A DNA stretch of 64,000 nucleotides. Origin: JBCCBV01 sp039033855 (GTDB lineage: Bacteria > Planctomycetota > Phycisphaerae > Phycisphaerales > Phycisphaeraceae). The notes beneath the pieces were generated by a model that had not been told where the DNA came from, did no database searches, and worked only from the letters and a program-made list of their open reading frames with translations. The position numbers and the translations under genes were made by a program. The stretch's first letter is position 1, and each line of letters begins with the position of its first letter. Positions 38,778 through 46,760 of the stretch are shown one piece after another. The DNA lies in NCBI GenBank assembly GCA_039033855.1, contig JBCCBV010000014.1, positions 24,697 to 88,696 of the forward strand, read 5' to 3'.

Positions 38778-39710
38778 ATGATCGACCGCGCCATCCTTGG
38801 CAAAACCGAACTCAGTGTCAGCCGGCTCGGCTTCGGCGCCGCGCCCATCGGCTTCCTGGAAACCGAGCAGAGCCAGGTGGCCAAGCTGCTGGGCTTTTTC
38901 CTGGACCACGGGGTGAACCTGATCGACACCGCCGCGTGCTACGCCGGGTCCGAACAGGCCATCGGCCGGGCCATCGCCGGCCGTCGCGACGACGCCATTT
39001 TGGTCACCAAAGCCGGCCACGCCTCCGGGCTCGACACCCCCGACTTCGACCCCAAAACGATCGAGGCGTCGATCGACCGGTCGCTCGAGCGCCTCCAGAC
39101 CGACCACGTCGACGTGGTGCTGCTGCACTCCTGCGAACTCGACGTGCTCAAGCGCGGCGACGCGCTCGGCGCCGCGGTCAAGGCGCGCGAGGCGGGCAAG
39201 ACCCGCTTCGTCGGCTACAGCGGCGACAACCAGGCCGCCGCGTACGCCGCGGGCCTGCCCGACGTGGCCGTGGTCGAAACATCGGTCAATATCTGCGACC
39301 AGCACAACATCGCCGAGGTGCTGCCCGCCTGCGCCGAGCACGACGTGGGGGTCATCGCCAAGCGCCCACTCGCGAACGCCGCGTGGAAAAAGCCCGACCA
39401 GCAGCGCGGCGGCTACGCCGACTACGCCGCGCCCTATCGCGAGCGTTTGGGCAAGATGAAGGTCAAGCCGATGGACCTGGGCTACTCCGGCCACGTCGAG
39501 CTCGAGTGGCCCGAGATCGCGCTCAAGTTCACCCTGGCGATCCCCGGCGTGCACACCGCCATCGTGGGCACCACCCACCAGACCAACGCCGAGGCCAACC
39601 TGGCCGCGGTCGAAAAAAACCCGCTGCGCGAGCAGGCCGTGCAACGATTGCGCCAAGCGTTTGACCGTGCGCAGGAAGACGCCGGCGAACCCTGGCCCGG
39701 CTTGCAGTAA
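38778..39710 (+). CDS. Aldo/keto reductase
   Basis: Protein of 310 residues, TIM barrel NAD(P)H oxidoreductase. It shows LGKTELSVSRLGFGAAPIGF, NLIDTAACYAGSEQAIG (catalytic Asp and Tyr), LVTKAGHAS (Lys), DVVLLHSCE (His), VGYSGDNQ and VIAKRPLANAAW. ATG 38778 is used; it matches the family N-terminus better than the longer readings. Substrate unknown. Convergent with the DUF4253 gene. Confidence 0.9.
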   Translation: MIDRAILGKTELSVSRLGFGAAPIGFLETEQSQVAKLLGFFLDHGVNLIDTAACYAGSEQAIGRAIAGRRDDAILVTKAGHASGLDTPDFDPKTIEASIDRSLERLQTDHVDVVLLHSCELDVLKRGDALGAAVKAREAGKTRFVGYSGDNQAAAYAAGLPDVAVVETSVNICDQHNIAEVLPACAEHDVGVIAKRPLANAAWKKPDQQRGGYADYAAPYRERLGKMKVKPMDLGYSGHVELEWPEIALKFTLAIPGVHTAIVGTTHQTNAEANLAAVEKNPLREQAVQRLRQAFDRAQEDAGEPWPGLQ

Positions 39711-39729
39711 GCGCCGCGCCGGGTGTTGC

Positions 39730-40533
39730 CTACGCGTCGAGCGTGTCGTCGGTCTGCGTTTCCTCGTCGTCCGCCGCCGTGGGGTCCCACCAGAAGTACC
39801 AGGTCTGAGCCTGCATCAGCGTCGCGGCCAGGCTTTCGATGGTGCCCACGCCATGCTCGACGATGTCCTGGCAATACCGGTACTGCTCGAGCGCCAAGGC
39901 GACGGCCGCGTCGCGACCCGTCGGCGGGTTGGGCACCACGTACTCCACCACGTCGGCGGTCACGGCGATCGGCACCGCGCCCCACGCCCGGCGCCAATGC
40001 CGCGCCACCGCCACGTGCAGCGCCGCGTCGGGGCAGGGACGCCAACCCCCAAACCCCAAGAGCGCGAACGACACCGCCGGGTCCGACACCGGCAGGAACG
40101 CCAGAACCACGTCCGGCAGGGCCTTGTGCGTGACCGAGTCCGACACCGACAACACCACCGGGTGCGGCGGCTCGGCCTGCTCCGGCCAGTCGCCCCGGGC
40201 CGGGGGCTCGCACGCCGCGGGGTCGCGCACCGACGCCAGCCAGGCCCGCACGTCCACGCGCTTGGCGCGGTCGAGCACCGCCTCCACCGGCGCGGGGTCG
40301 CGCTGCAACCGCTTGACGACTTCGACCGTGCCCGCCGAGTCGCCCAGCAGCACCGGCGACCAGCCGCGCCCTTCGAGCACCGTGGCCGCCCGGCGCCAGG
40401 CCCGCAGCGCCTTGCCCCCGCCGGGCATCCGCATGCCCATCACCGGCCCGACCCGCGTGTCCACCAGGGGTGAAACCGCGTCGGCCGGCACGCCTTCGGC
40501 CCCGAGCGAAGCTTTGAGTACGCCCACGTCCAT
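39730..40533 (-). CDS. DUF4253 domain-containing protein
   Basis: Protein of 267 residues. The C-terminal ~110 residues match the DUF4253 pattern as I know it: WGAVPIAVTADVVEYVVPNP, then PTGRDAAVALALEQYRYCQD, then a closing WYFWWD. The N-terminal half is Pro/Asp-rich and less conserved. The role of the domain is unknown. ATG 40533 lies 7 bases from the start of the divergent deacetylase gene, so one or both promoters must lie inside the opposite coding region. Confidence 0.8.
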   Translation of the reverse strand: MDVGVLKASLGAEGVPADAVSPLVDTRVGPVMGMRMPGGGKALRAWRRAATVLEGRGWSPVLLGDSAGTVEVVKRLQRDPAPVEAVLDRAKRVDVRAWLASVRDPAACEPPARGDWPEQAEPPHPVVLSVSDSVTHKALPDVVLAFLPVSDPAVSFALLGFGGWRPCPDAALHVAVARHWRRAWGAVPIAVTADVVEYVVPNPPTGRDAAVALALEQYRYCQDIVEHGVGTIESLAATLMQAQTWYFWWDPTAADDEETQTDDTLDA

Positions 40534-40540
40534 CCCCGCG

Positions 40541-41602
40541 ATGCTACCGAACCCCGGCCCGCTCACCCCGGGCCCGCCTCTGGTGCACCACCCCCACTAC
40601 ACCGTCCGACCCTGGCCGGCCCGGCATCGCTTTCCCATGCCCAAGTTCGCCCTGCTGCGCGACCGCCTGCTCGGCCAGGGTGTCGCCACACCCCAGCAGT
40701 TCCACCGGCCCCGCGGCCCGGCCGACGACGGCCTGCTGGCGCTCGTGCACGACCCGGCCTACATCGACGCGTTTACCCAAGGCACCCTCGACGCCGGTGC
40801 CCAGCGACGCATCGGCCTGCCCTGGTCGACCGAGCTGGTCCGACGTACCAAGACCGCCGTGGCCGGCACCGTGCTCGCCTGCGAACTCGCCCTCCAACAC
40901 GGCCTGGCTACCCAGTGCGCCGGGGGCACCCACCACGCCCACCACGGCTACGGCTCGGGCTTCTGTATCTTCAACGACATGGCCGTGGCCGCCGCCGAAC
41001 TCCGCCGGCGCAGCGCGGTTGGGCGCGTGCTCATCGTCGACCTCGACGTCCATCAGGGCGACGGCACCGCGGCGATCTTCCAAGACGAGCCCGGCGTGTT
41101 CACCTTCTCCGTGCATGCGCAAAAGAACTTCCCCCTGCGCAAAGCCCACTCAGACCTCGACCTGGGTCTGCCCGACGGCGTGGCCGACGACGCATACCTG
41201 GCCCTGCTCGAACAAGGCCTCTCCGCGGCCGAACAGCCCATGCACGCCGATTCGCTCCGAGAAATCGTTTCCTCCAACGCCCAAGGCGAGCCGCGCCCCT
41301 TCGCCGGCCTGCGCGCCTTGCTGCACGAGGTCGAACCCGACCTGGTGATCTACGACGCCGGCGTCGATCCCTACGCGGGCGACCGGCTGGGCAAGCTCGC
41401 GCTGTCGCTCGACGGCCTGTACCAACGCGACCGCCGGGTGATCGACACCACCCGGGCACTCGGCGTCCCTGTCGCCTGCGTCATCGGCGGGGGATACTCC
41501 GTAGACCCGGCCGAGGTCGCCGAACGCCACGCCATTGTCCACCGCGCCGCGGCCGACCACGCCCACGCCATCGAACCCGCTCCGGAGCCGCCGACGCCAT
41601 GA
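40541..41602 (+). CDS. Histone deacetylase-family (acetoin utilisation/APAH-like) hydrolase
   Basis: Protein of 353 residues, a zinc-dependent deacetylase fold. It shows HYTVRPWPARHRFPMPKFALL at the start (typical of HDAC class IV-like members), the tandem His site GGTHHAHHGYGSGFCIFND (about residue 131), metal ligands DLDVHQGDGTA and DAGVDPYAGDRLG, and VIGGGYS. The first residues include extra sequence; GTG 40581 could also be the start, but the HRFPMPKF segment must be included. The natural substrate (polyamine, acetyl-lysine or other) is unknown. The stop overlaps the next start (ATGA). Confidence 0.93.
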   Translation: MLPNPGPLTPGPPLVHHPHYTVRPWPARHRFPMPKFALLRDRLLGQGVATPQQFHRPRGPADDGLLALVHDPAYIDAFTQGTLDAGAQRRIGLPWSTELVRRTKTAVAGTVLACELALQHGLATQCAGGTHHAHHGYGSGFCIFNDMAVAAAELRRRSAVGRVLIVDLDVHQGDGTAAIFQDEPGVFTFSVHAQKNFPLRKAHSDLDLGLPDGVADDAYLALLEQGLSAAEQPMHADSLREIVSSNAQGEPRPFAGLRALLHEVEPDLVIYDAGVDPYAGDRLGKLALSLDGLYQRDRRVIDTTRALGVPVACVIGGGYSVDPAEVAERHAIVHRAAADHAHAIEPAPEPPTP

Positions 41603-42420
41603 CCCTCCCCGCCCTCTACGACCAATGGGCCGAGCTGTGGCCTTACCTCCAAGGGCCCGAGGACGTGGCCGAAGAAACCGCGGCCATCGAAGCGCTGCTC
41701 GTCGAACAATTGGGGCTGCCTGAGTTGGGCAGGCCGGACGGCGCACACATCAACGGCGCCGACAAACCCACCCTCGTCGAGTTCGGGGCCGGCGGCGGCG
41801 CCACGCTGGCCGGCCTGGCCCGGCGGTTCGACTGCACGGCCGTCGATCTATCGCCCGCCATGCTCGAGCACGTCGCGGCGCTCGACCTGCCCATCCACAC
41901 CGTCTGCGCCGACATGCGCACCGCCCGGCTGGGCAAGACCTTCGACGCCTTGCTCTGCGCCGACGCCATCGACCACCTATCCACGCGCGAAGACGCCCAG
42001 GCCGCGCTGCAAACACTCGCGGCGCACCTGCGGCCCGGCGGCGTGGCCATCGTGGCACCCACCTACACCGACGAGACGTTTGTCGACGGCGACTGGTCCG
42101 CCTTCCGACGGCCGGACGACGACCCGGCCCACGACGCGATCGTCCGCACCCTCTCGCCCGACCTCGACGCCGGGCCGGAACTCACGGTGATGAGCGTGGC
42201 CCACCGGCTGGCGCCGGACGCCGAGGCGTTCGAGTTGACCGTGGCCATCGTCCGTCGCGACGCGCCCGGCGGAGTCGCCCACCTGATCGAAGACCGCCAA
42301 CGCTGCGGCCTGTTCGCCGAGTCGTTCTGGCTCGAATCGCTCGGCGGTGCCGGCTTCGAGGCCCGGGCCTGGGCGCAGGCGCCCGGCGGGGCGCGCTGGT
42401 TCGTCGGGCGACGTTGTTAG
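41599..42420 (+). CDS. SAM-dependent methyltransferase, class I
   Basis: Protein of 273 residues. It has motif I LVEFGAGGGATLAGLA, an acidic residue at the end of strand 2 (CTAVDLSPAMLEHV), motif II DALLCADAIDHLSTREDA and motif III LRPGGVAIVAPT. The C-terminal region (about residues 150-270) is substrate-specific and unassigned. It is translationally coupled to the deacetylase by the ATGA overlap and lies 12 bases before the exchanger gene, suggesting one transcript. Substrate unknown. Confidence 0.88.
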   Translation: MTLPALYDQWAELWPYLQGPEDVAEETAAIEALLVEQLGLPELGRPDGAHINGADKPTLVEFGAGGGATLAGLARRFDCTAVDLSPAMLEHVAALDLPIHTVCADMRTARLGKTFDALLCADAIDHLSTREDAQAALQTLAAHLRPGGVAIVAPTYTDETFVDGDWSAFRRPDDDPAHDAIVRTLSPDLDAGPELTVMSVAHRLAPDAEAFELTVAIVRRDAPGGVAHLIEDRQRCGLFAESFWLESLGGAGFEARAWAQAPGGARWFVGRRC

Positions 42421-42432
42421 CATCCGGCCCGA

Positions 42433-43545
42433 TTGATCGCCCTCGCTTCCATCTTGCCCTCGGACTGGTTCGGCCCGCTGCCCGATCTGGCGCTGCTGGG
42501 CGTTGCGCTGGTGGCGATGTGCATCGTCATCAAGGCCGCCGACGCGCTGGTCGAAGGCGCGGCCGGCATCTCCGCCCGCCTGGGCATGCCGCCGATCGTA
42601 GTCGGCGCCACCATCGTGTCGCTGGGCACCACCAGCCCCGAAATGGGCGTGTCGGTCCTGGCGGCCTGGTCCGGCAACCCGGGGCTGGCGCTCGGCAACG
42701 GCGTGGGGTCGATCATCGCCGACACCGGCTTGATCTTCGGCGTGGGTTGCCTGCTGACCCGCCTGCCCGCCGACCGGTTCCTGCTCACGCGCCAAGGCTG
42801 GGTGCAGTTCGGCGCCGGCGCCGGCCTGAGCCTGTGGTGCTGGGGTAAGTTCATGCATCTGGGCGACAAGGCCAGCATCGGCTGGCCCACCGGCGCGGTC
42901 TGCGTGTCGCTCTTGGCGCTCTATCTCTGGGCGTCGGTCCGCTGGGCCAAGCAGGCCGGCGCAGCCGAGGCCAAAGCCGACCTGGCCAAGGTCGAACCCG
43001 TGCCCGATGACGGAGCCCTTGGCCACGCTTGCGGGGGGCACGACCACGCGGCCGAAAAAAACTGGATCGCGCTGATCGCGCTATTCCTGGTCGGCTTGGC
43101 GGGGGTCATTGTCGCCGGCGACGGGCTGGTGCAGAGCGTTTCGATCGTGGCCGAGCGCTGGGGCGTGCCGCAGGTGGTGATCGCCTCGACGCTGGTGGCC
43201 CTGGGCACGTCGCTGCCCGAGCTGGTTGTGGGCATTACCGCGATCCGCAAGGGCCACCCGGGCCTGCTGGTGGGCAACGTCATCGGCGCCGACATCCTCA
43301 ACGTGCTGTTTGTGATCGGCTTTGCTTCGCTGGCCGCGCCGCTGCCGTTGGTCGAGAAGTTGCCCGACGGCTCGGTGAGCCGCTCGCTGCTTTACATCCA
43401 GCTGCCGTTCATGGCCGCGATGCTGGTGCTCATGCGCATCTATGTGGCCATGGCCGCCAAGCAAGGCTTCTTCTCGCGCTGGATGGGCTGGCCGTTGGTG
43501 ATCGGCTACGTGGCGTTTGTCGCGGTGTCCGCGCTGTCGGCCTGA
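42433..43545 (+). CDS. Sodium/calcium exchanger family (CaCA) membrane protein
   Basis: Protein of 370 residues with about 10-11 transmembrane helices and the two inverted alpha-repeats of CaCA exchangers. Alpha-1 is GTTSPEMGVSVLAAW with GNGVGSIIADTG. Alpha-2 is ALGTSLPELVVGITAI with GNVIGADILNVLF. The central cytoplasmic loop is short and His-rich (GHACGGHDHAAEKN), a possible metal-sensing stretch. The two repeats differ at the GS-N-I-x-N position (see findings). Start TTG 42433. Confidence 0.9.
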   Translation: MIALASILPSDWFGPLPDLALLGVALVAMCIVIKAADALVEGAAGISARLGMPPIVVGATIVSLGTTSPEMGVSVLAAWSGNPGLALGNGVGSIIADTGLIFGVGCLLTRLPADRFLLTRQGWVQFGAGAGLSLWCWGKFMHLGDKASIGWPTGAVCVSLLALYLWASVRWAKQAGAAEAKADLAKVEPVPDDGALGHACGGHDHAAEKNWIALIALFLVGLAGVIVAGDGLVQSVSIVAERWGVPQVVIASTLVALGTSLPELVVGITAIRKGHPGLLVGNVIGADILNVLFVIGFASLAAPLPLVEKLPDGSVSRSLLYIQLPFMAAMLVLMRIYVAMAAKQGFFSRWMGWPLVIGYVAFVAVSALSA

Positions 43546-43575
43546 CCCCGCCGCACCCACGCCCGCCTCGGAGCG

Positions 43576-44907
43576 CTAAGGCGCCGGCGTCTTCTTCGGC
43601 GCCAGGTCTCCGAACGTCGGCACCCGCGTGTACACCAGCGACGCCCCGTAGCCCGGCGGCGGGTTCGGCACCACGCCCACCTCGCGATACGCCCGCGGCA
43701 ACCCGGACAAGCGCACCCACACGTTGGCGCCGGGGTAAGGCACGGTGATCGGTGCCACGTAAAACCGCTGGGGGAACAGGTCGCAGTACGCCACGTCGGC
43801 CCGGGCGCTGGCCGTCATGATGGCCGAAGTCAAGAGCGCCGCCCCGGCCACGATCGCGGCGTTTTCGTCGCGGTTTTCGATGGCGATCGCCCCCGCCACC
43901 AGCCCGGTGTACAAGGCGACTTCGCCCAGCACGGCCTTGGCCTGGCGCACGTCTTCCAGGCTGTTCCACCGATGGTCGCTGGCCATGCGGTTGACGTCGA
44001 GCACGACGGGGTACCGGCCGACCTCGCGCCCGTCGACTTCCACCACCAACATCTGATCGCCCGAAGGCGTCATCGGCGCGAACCGGGTAAGCGACTCGGC
44101 CGGGCCGTACGCCTGCTTCACCGGGCCGATGCCGTAGCCCACGACCAGCAGCGCGTTGTATTGCCCGCGCTCGATGGTGCGCGCCACCGAACGCAGCCGG
44201 GGGTCGACCGCCGTAGCGGCGGCCAGGTACGCACGACCCTCTGCGCGTTCGCCCAATTGCAGGCTCGCAGCGCCGTGCAGCAGGTAGCCCAGGGTGAAGT
44301 CGGAGCGCTCGGCCACGTACCCGCCGGCCATGACCTCGTCCAAACCGCCGTCGGCGTCTTGCGCCGCCGAGGTCAGGCCGAGCGATGCGTCCTGGATCGT
44401 CCAGTAGCCGTCCGCGCCCGGCCGGGGAGCGTCGCTCGAAGCGCTCGACTTTCCGGCGAAGTCGCGCAGGTAGAACAGCGACGCCGCCGACGCCGCCCGC
44501 ACGTTGTCCCAGCTGCCCTGCACGCCCCGGGTGATGCCGAAGTACGCGATCCCGAGCGCCTGCTCGAACGGCTCGCCCTTCCAGATTTTGACGCCCTCGG
44601 TCAGCACCACCGACGCTACCGTCCGGTCGGCGTTGAGCCCTTGCGTGCGAAGCAGGTCGTACACCTGGTCGAAGTAGCCCTCGGCGGCGCCCACCCGACC
44701 GGCGTCGAGCGCGGCCACGCCCGTCCGCAACCGGTCGAGCACGTACCGGCGCGAGCCCCGGTCATCCGAAACCTCGTCCCCGACGCGGTCGTAGACCCGC
44801 TCGTATGCGCCGTGGTGCAGCTCGACCGTCGGCGTTTGCATCGACGTGGTCACGCAGCCGGCCGAGACCGACAGGCCGAGCCACAACAGCACCCCCCGGG
44901 AGATCAA
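43576..44907 (-). CDS. Lipoprotein of an LpoB-linked operon, unknown function
   Basis: Protein of 443 residues. Start TTG 44907 is inferred from its overlap with the upstream stop (TTGA) and gives a short lipoprotein signal (VLLWLGLSVSAGC; Cys about residue 18). The mature part begins with alpha-helical, tetratricopeptide-like pairs (TGVAALDAGRVGAAEGYFDQ, LHGAASLQLGERAEGRAYL). A hydrophobic stretch near residue 350 (VALYTGLVAGAIAI) and a beta-rich end follow. It looks like an envelope assembly or regulatory lipoprotein and is the last gene of a three-gene operon. Confidence 0.7.
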   Translation of the reverse strand: MISRGVLLWLGLSVSAGCVTTSMQTPTVELHHGAYERVYDRVGDEVSDDRGSRRYVLDRLRTGVAALDAGRVGAAEGYFDQVYDLLRTQGLNADRTVASVVLTEGVKIWKGEPFEQALGIAYFGITRGVQGSWDNVRAASAASLFYLRDFAGKSSASSDAPRPGADGYWTIQDASLGLTSAAQDADGGLDEVMAGGYVAERSDFTLGYLLHGAASLQLGERAEGRAYLAAATAVDPRLRSVARTIERGQYNALLVVGYGIGPVKQAYGPAESLTRFAPMTPSGDQMLVVEVDGREVGRYPVVLDVNRMASDHRWNSLEDVRQAKAVLGEVALYTGLVAGAIAIENRDENAAIVAGAALLTSAIMTASARADVAYCDLFPQRFYVAPITVPYPGANVWVRLSGLPRAYREVGVVPNPPPGYGASLVYTRVPTFGDLAPKKTPAP

Positions 44908-45536
44908 TCCCAGAGGAAGCCGGCCGCGGCGCGCTTGAACTCGAATCGGTCCAGCCAAACCGGCTCTCCGCTGCGCAGGTCGAGGAGTTGAAACTCGATC
45001 AGGAACAAATCCGTGCGATGCCGGTCCTGCGCCCGGGTCACGGTGCGCAGCGTGGCGTCGAGCGTGTGCGTCACCCCGCGGTCCGGGCCGAGCGCCCCGC
45101 CGAAGTCGTCCGTGGCGAACTCCTCCGGCTGGCTCTGCCGAAGCAGGCTGCGCCGCTCGGGCGGGATCACGAATCGGATGCGTCGGTCGTCCCATAGCGC
45201 GTCGATCGGCTGGGCGGCGCGGACCTTGGCGAGCACGTACCAACGCTCGGCTTCGGTCAGCACCTCGGTGCTGCGGTTCTCCAAGCCCGCCATCGACACC
45301 ACCCACTGCGGGCTCGACGGGCTGCGCCCGACCACGGCCGGGGCGTCGCGCAAACTCAGCGACATCTTGGCCGCGATCTCCTGGTAGTCCTCGATCTGCA
45401 CCCGCGTGGTGCCCGGCGACGCACAGCCCCCGAGCCCCAGCGCCCAGGCCAAGGCGAGGCACAGACCCAAGCCTGGCCCAAGCCGAAGCGCCGCCGCACG
45501 CCGGCCGGTCCGATTCACCCATCGCAGACCACGCAT
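44904..45536 (-). CDS. LpoB-like penicillin-binding-protein activator lipoprotein
   Basis: Protein of 210 residues with a signal peptide and lipobox (LALAWALGLGGCAS; Cys about residue 38). The body matches the LpoB pattern: TRVQIEDYQEIAAKMSLSL, VVSMAGLENRSTEVL, AERWYVLAKVRAAQ, then a long strand pair ending IEFQLLDLRSGEPVW. LpoB activates peptidoglycan synthase PBP1B from the outer membrane. Its start codon overlaps the upstream stop (TGATG) and its stop overlaps the next start, so the operon is tightly coupled. Confidence 0.83.
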   Translation of the reverse strand: MRGLRWVNRTGRRAAALRLGPGLGLCLALAWALGLGGCASPGTTRVQIEDYQEIAAKMSLSLRDAPAVVGRSPSSPQWVVSMAGLENRSTEVLTEAERWYVLAKVRAAQPIDALWDDRRIRFVIPPERRSLLRQSQPEEFATDDFGGALGPDRGVTHTLDATLRTVTRAQDRHRTDLFLIEFQLLDLRSGEPVWLDRFEFKRAAAGFLWD

Positions 45537-46156
45537 CAGTTGACCTGCTTAATCTCGTAGTCCTGCTCGAACACGATCTGGTTCGTGCCGAAGTGCGTCA
45601 GCTGCGACGCCAGGAAGTACAGATTGGTGTTGCCGCGGTTGATCTTGTAGACGTTCATCGTCAGCGCGTAGGTGGTTTCGGGGTCGTAGCTCGGCGCCTC
45701 GGCCGGCACCACGCCCTCGCGCGCCGCCAAACGGGCCAGGCGAGAACGGTTCTCGACAAAACGCAGCTTTTGACGGCCCGAATCGCTGTTGATCAGGTTC
45801 GCCCGGATGCGGTTAAGCATCGCCACGAAGTCGCTGGTCAGCACCACGCCCTGGGTCTGGTTGTCGACGTCGCCCAGGATCACCGTGACCGGGTCGATCG
45901 CGTCGCGGATGAGCGGCACCCGCGTGCGCAGGTCCGACTTGAGCGTTTCGGGCACCACGTCGGAAAACTCAAGCAACGCCGTGGGCAAAATCTTGTCGCT
46001 GTTCTTCTCCGCCTCGGTGTCTTTGGTGAGGGGGACACGGCCCTTTTGCTCGCTCTCGCAGGCCGCGCCGCCGAGCAGTACCGCTCCGGCCAGACCAAAG
46101 GCGAGCGCCCCGCGGGAAAGCACAGAAAGCGTCGAGTGAGTTCGTTCGAGAGTCAT
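45536..46156 (-). CDS. Lipoprotein, probable LpoB-related or envelope protein
   Basis: Protein of 206 residues. ATG 46156 is preferred over GTG 46165 because GAGG lies about 8 bases upstream. The signal peptide and lipobox are clear (GLAGAVLLGGAACES; Cys about residue 33). The mature domain (NQTQGVVLTSDFVAMLNRIRANLI, LRFVENRSRLARL, YALTMNVYKINRGNTNLYFL, QIVFEQDYEIK) recalls the LpoB/CsgG-like fold, with closing strands that describe a paired outer-membrane lipoprotein. It is first in the operon. The exact family is not certain. Confidence 0.72.
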   Translation of the reverse strand: MTLERTHSTLSVLSRGALAFGLAGAVLLGGAACESEQKGRVPLTKDTEAEKNSDKILPTALLEFSDVVPETLKSDLRTRVPLIRDAIDPVTVILGDVDNQTQGVVLTSDFVAMLNRIRANLINSDSGRQKLRFVENRSRLARLAAREGVVPAEAPSYDPETTYALTMNVYKINRGNTNLYFLASQLTHFGTNQIVFEQDYEIKQVN

Positions 46157-46351
46157 GAGGGTCACCTCGCCCGTTGGGGCTTTGGCCGGGCCGTGCAGAC
46201 ACGTGTCCGCATCGTCCCCGCAGGATGAGCAAGACGCCGCCAGTCGGGCCGGCGTTACACCGCGGCGGACAGCCTACCGGGCCCCGCCCATACCCGGTAC
46301 CCCGCCGCAGCGCGAAGCCGCCAAAGCAAGCCCGGCCGGTAGCATCCCGCC

Positions 46352-46738
46352 ATGCCCGATTCCAACACGCCCACGCCGCCCACGCCGACGACCGTGTTCC
46401 ACGACGACCGCACCACCCTGGCCGACTGCAAGGCCCTGGTCGCCCGATTCGTGGCCGAGCGCGACTGGGCCCGCCATCACCGGCCGAAGAACCTGGCCAT
46501 GTCCATCGCCATCGAGGCCGCCGAGCTGATGGAACACTTCCAATGGCCCGAGGGCGAAACCCCCGACGCCGTGCGCAACGACGCCGAGCGCATGCAGGGC
46601 GTGCGCGAGGAGCTTTCCGACGTGCTCGCCTACTGCTTCAGCCTGGCCAACGCGCTCGAGATCGACCTGGCCTCGGCGTATCAAGACAAGATGGCCCGCA
46701 ACGCCGAGCGCTACCCCGTCGGCCACCCGGGCGTGTGA
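46352..46738 (+). CDS. MazG-like nucleotide pyrophosphohydrolase
   Basis: Protein of 128 residues resembling the MazG-like/dCTPP1 family, which cleaves (non-canonical) nucleoside triphosphates to monophosphates. The metal-binding pattern is intact: IEAAELMEHFQW (ExxxE type) and REELSDVLAYCFSLAN (ExxD). The opening FVAERDWARHHRPKNLAMSI is typical. The house-cleaning role is inferred from the family. Confidence 0.92.
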   Translation: MPDSNTPTPPTPTTVFHDDRTTLADCKALVARFVAERDWARHHRPKNLAMSIAIEAAELMEHFQWPEGETPDAVRNDAERMQGVREELSDVLAYCFSLANALEIDLASAYQDKMARNAERYPVGHPGV

Positions 46739-46760
46739 GGCACCCCAGCCTTGCCCGCCG

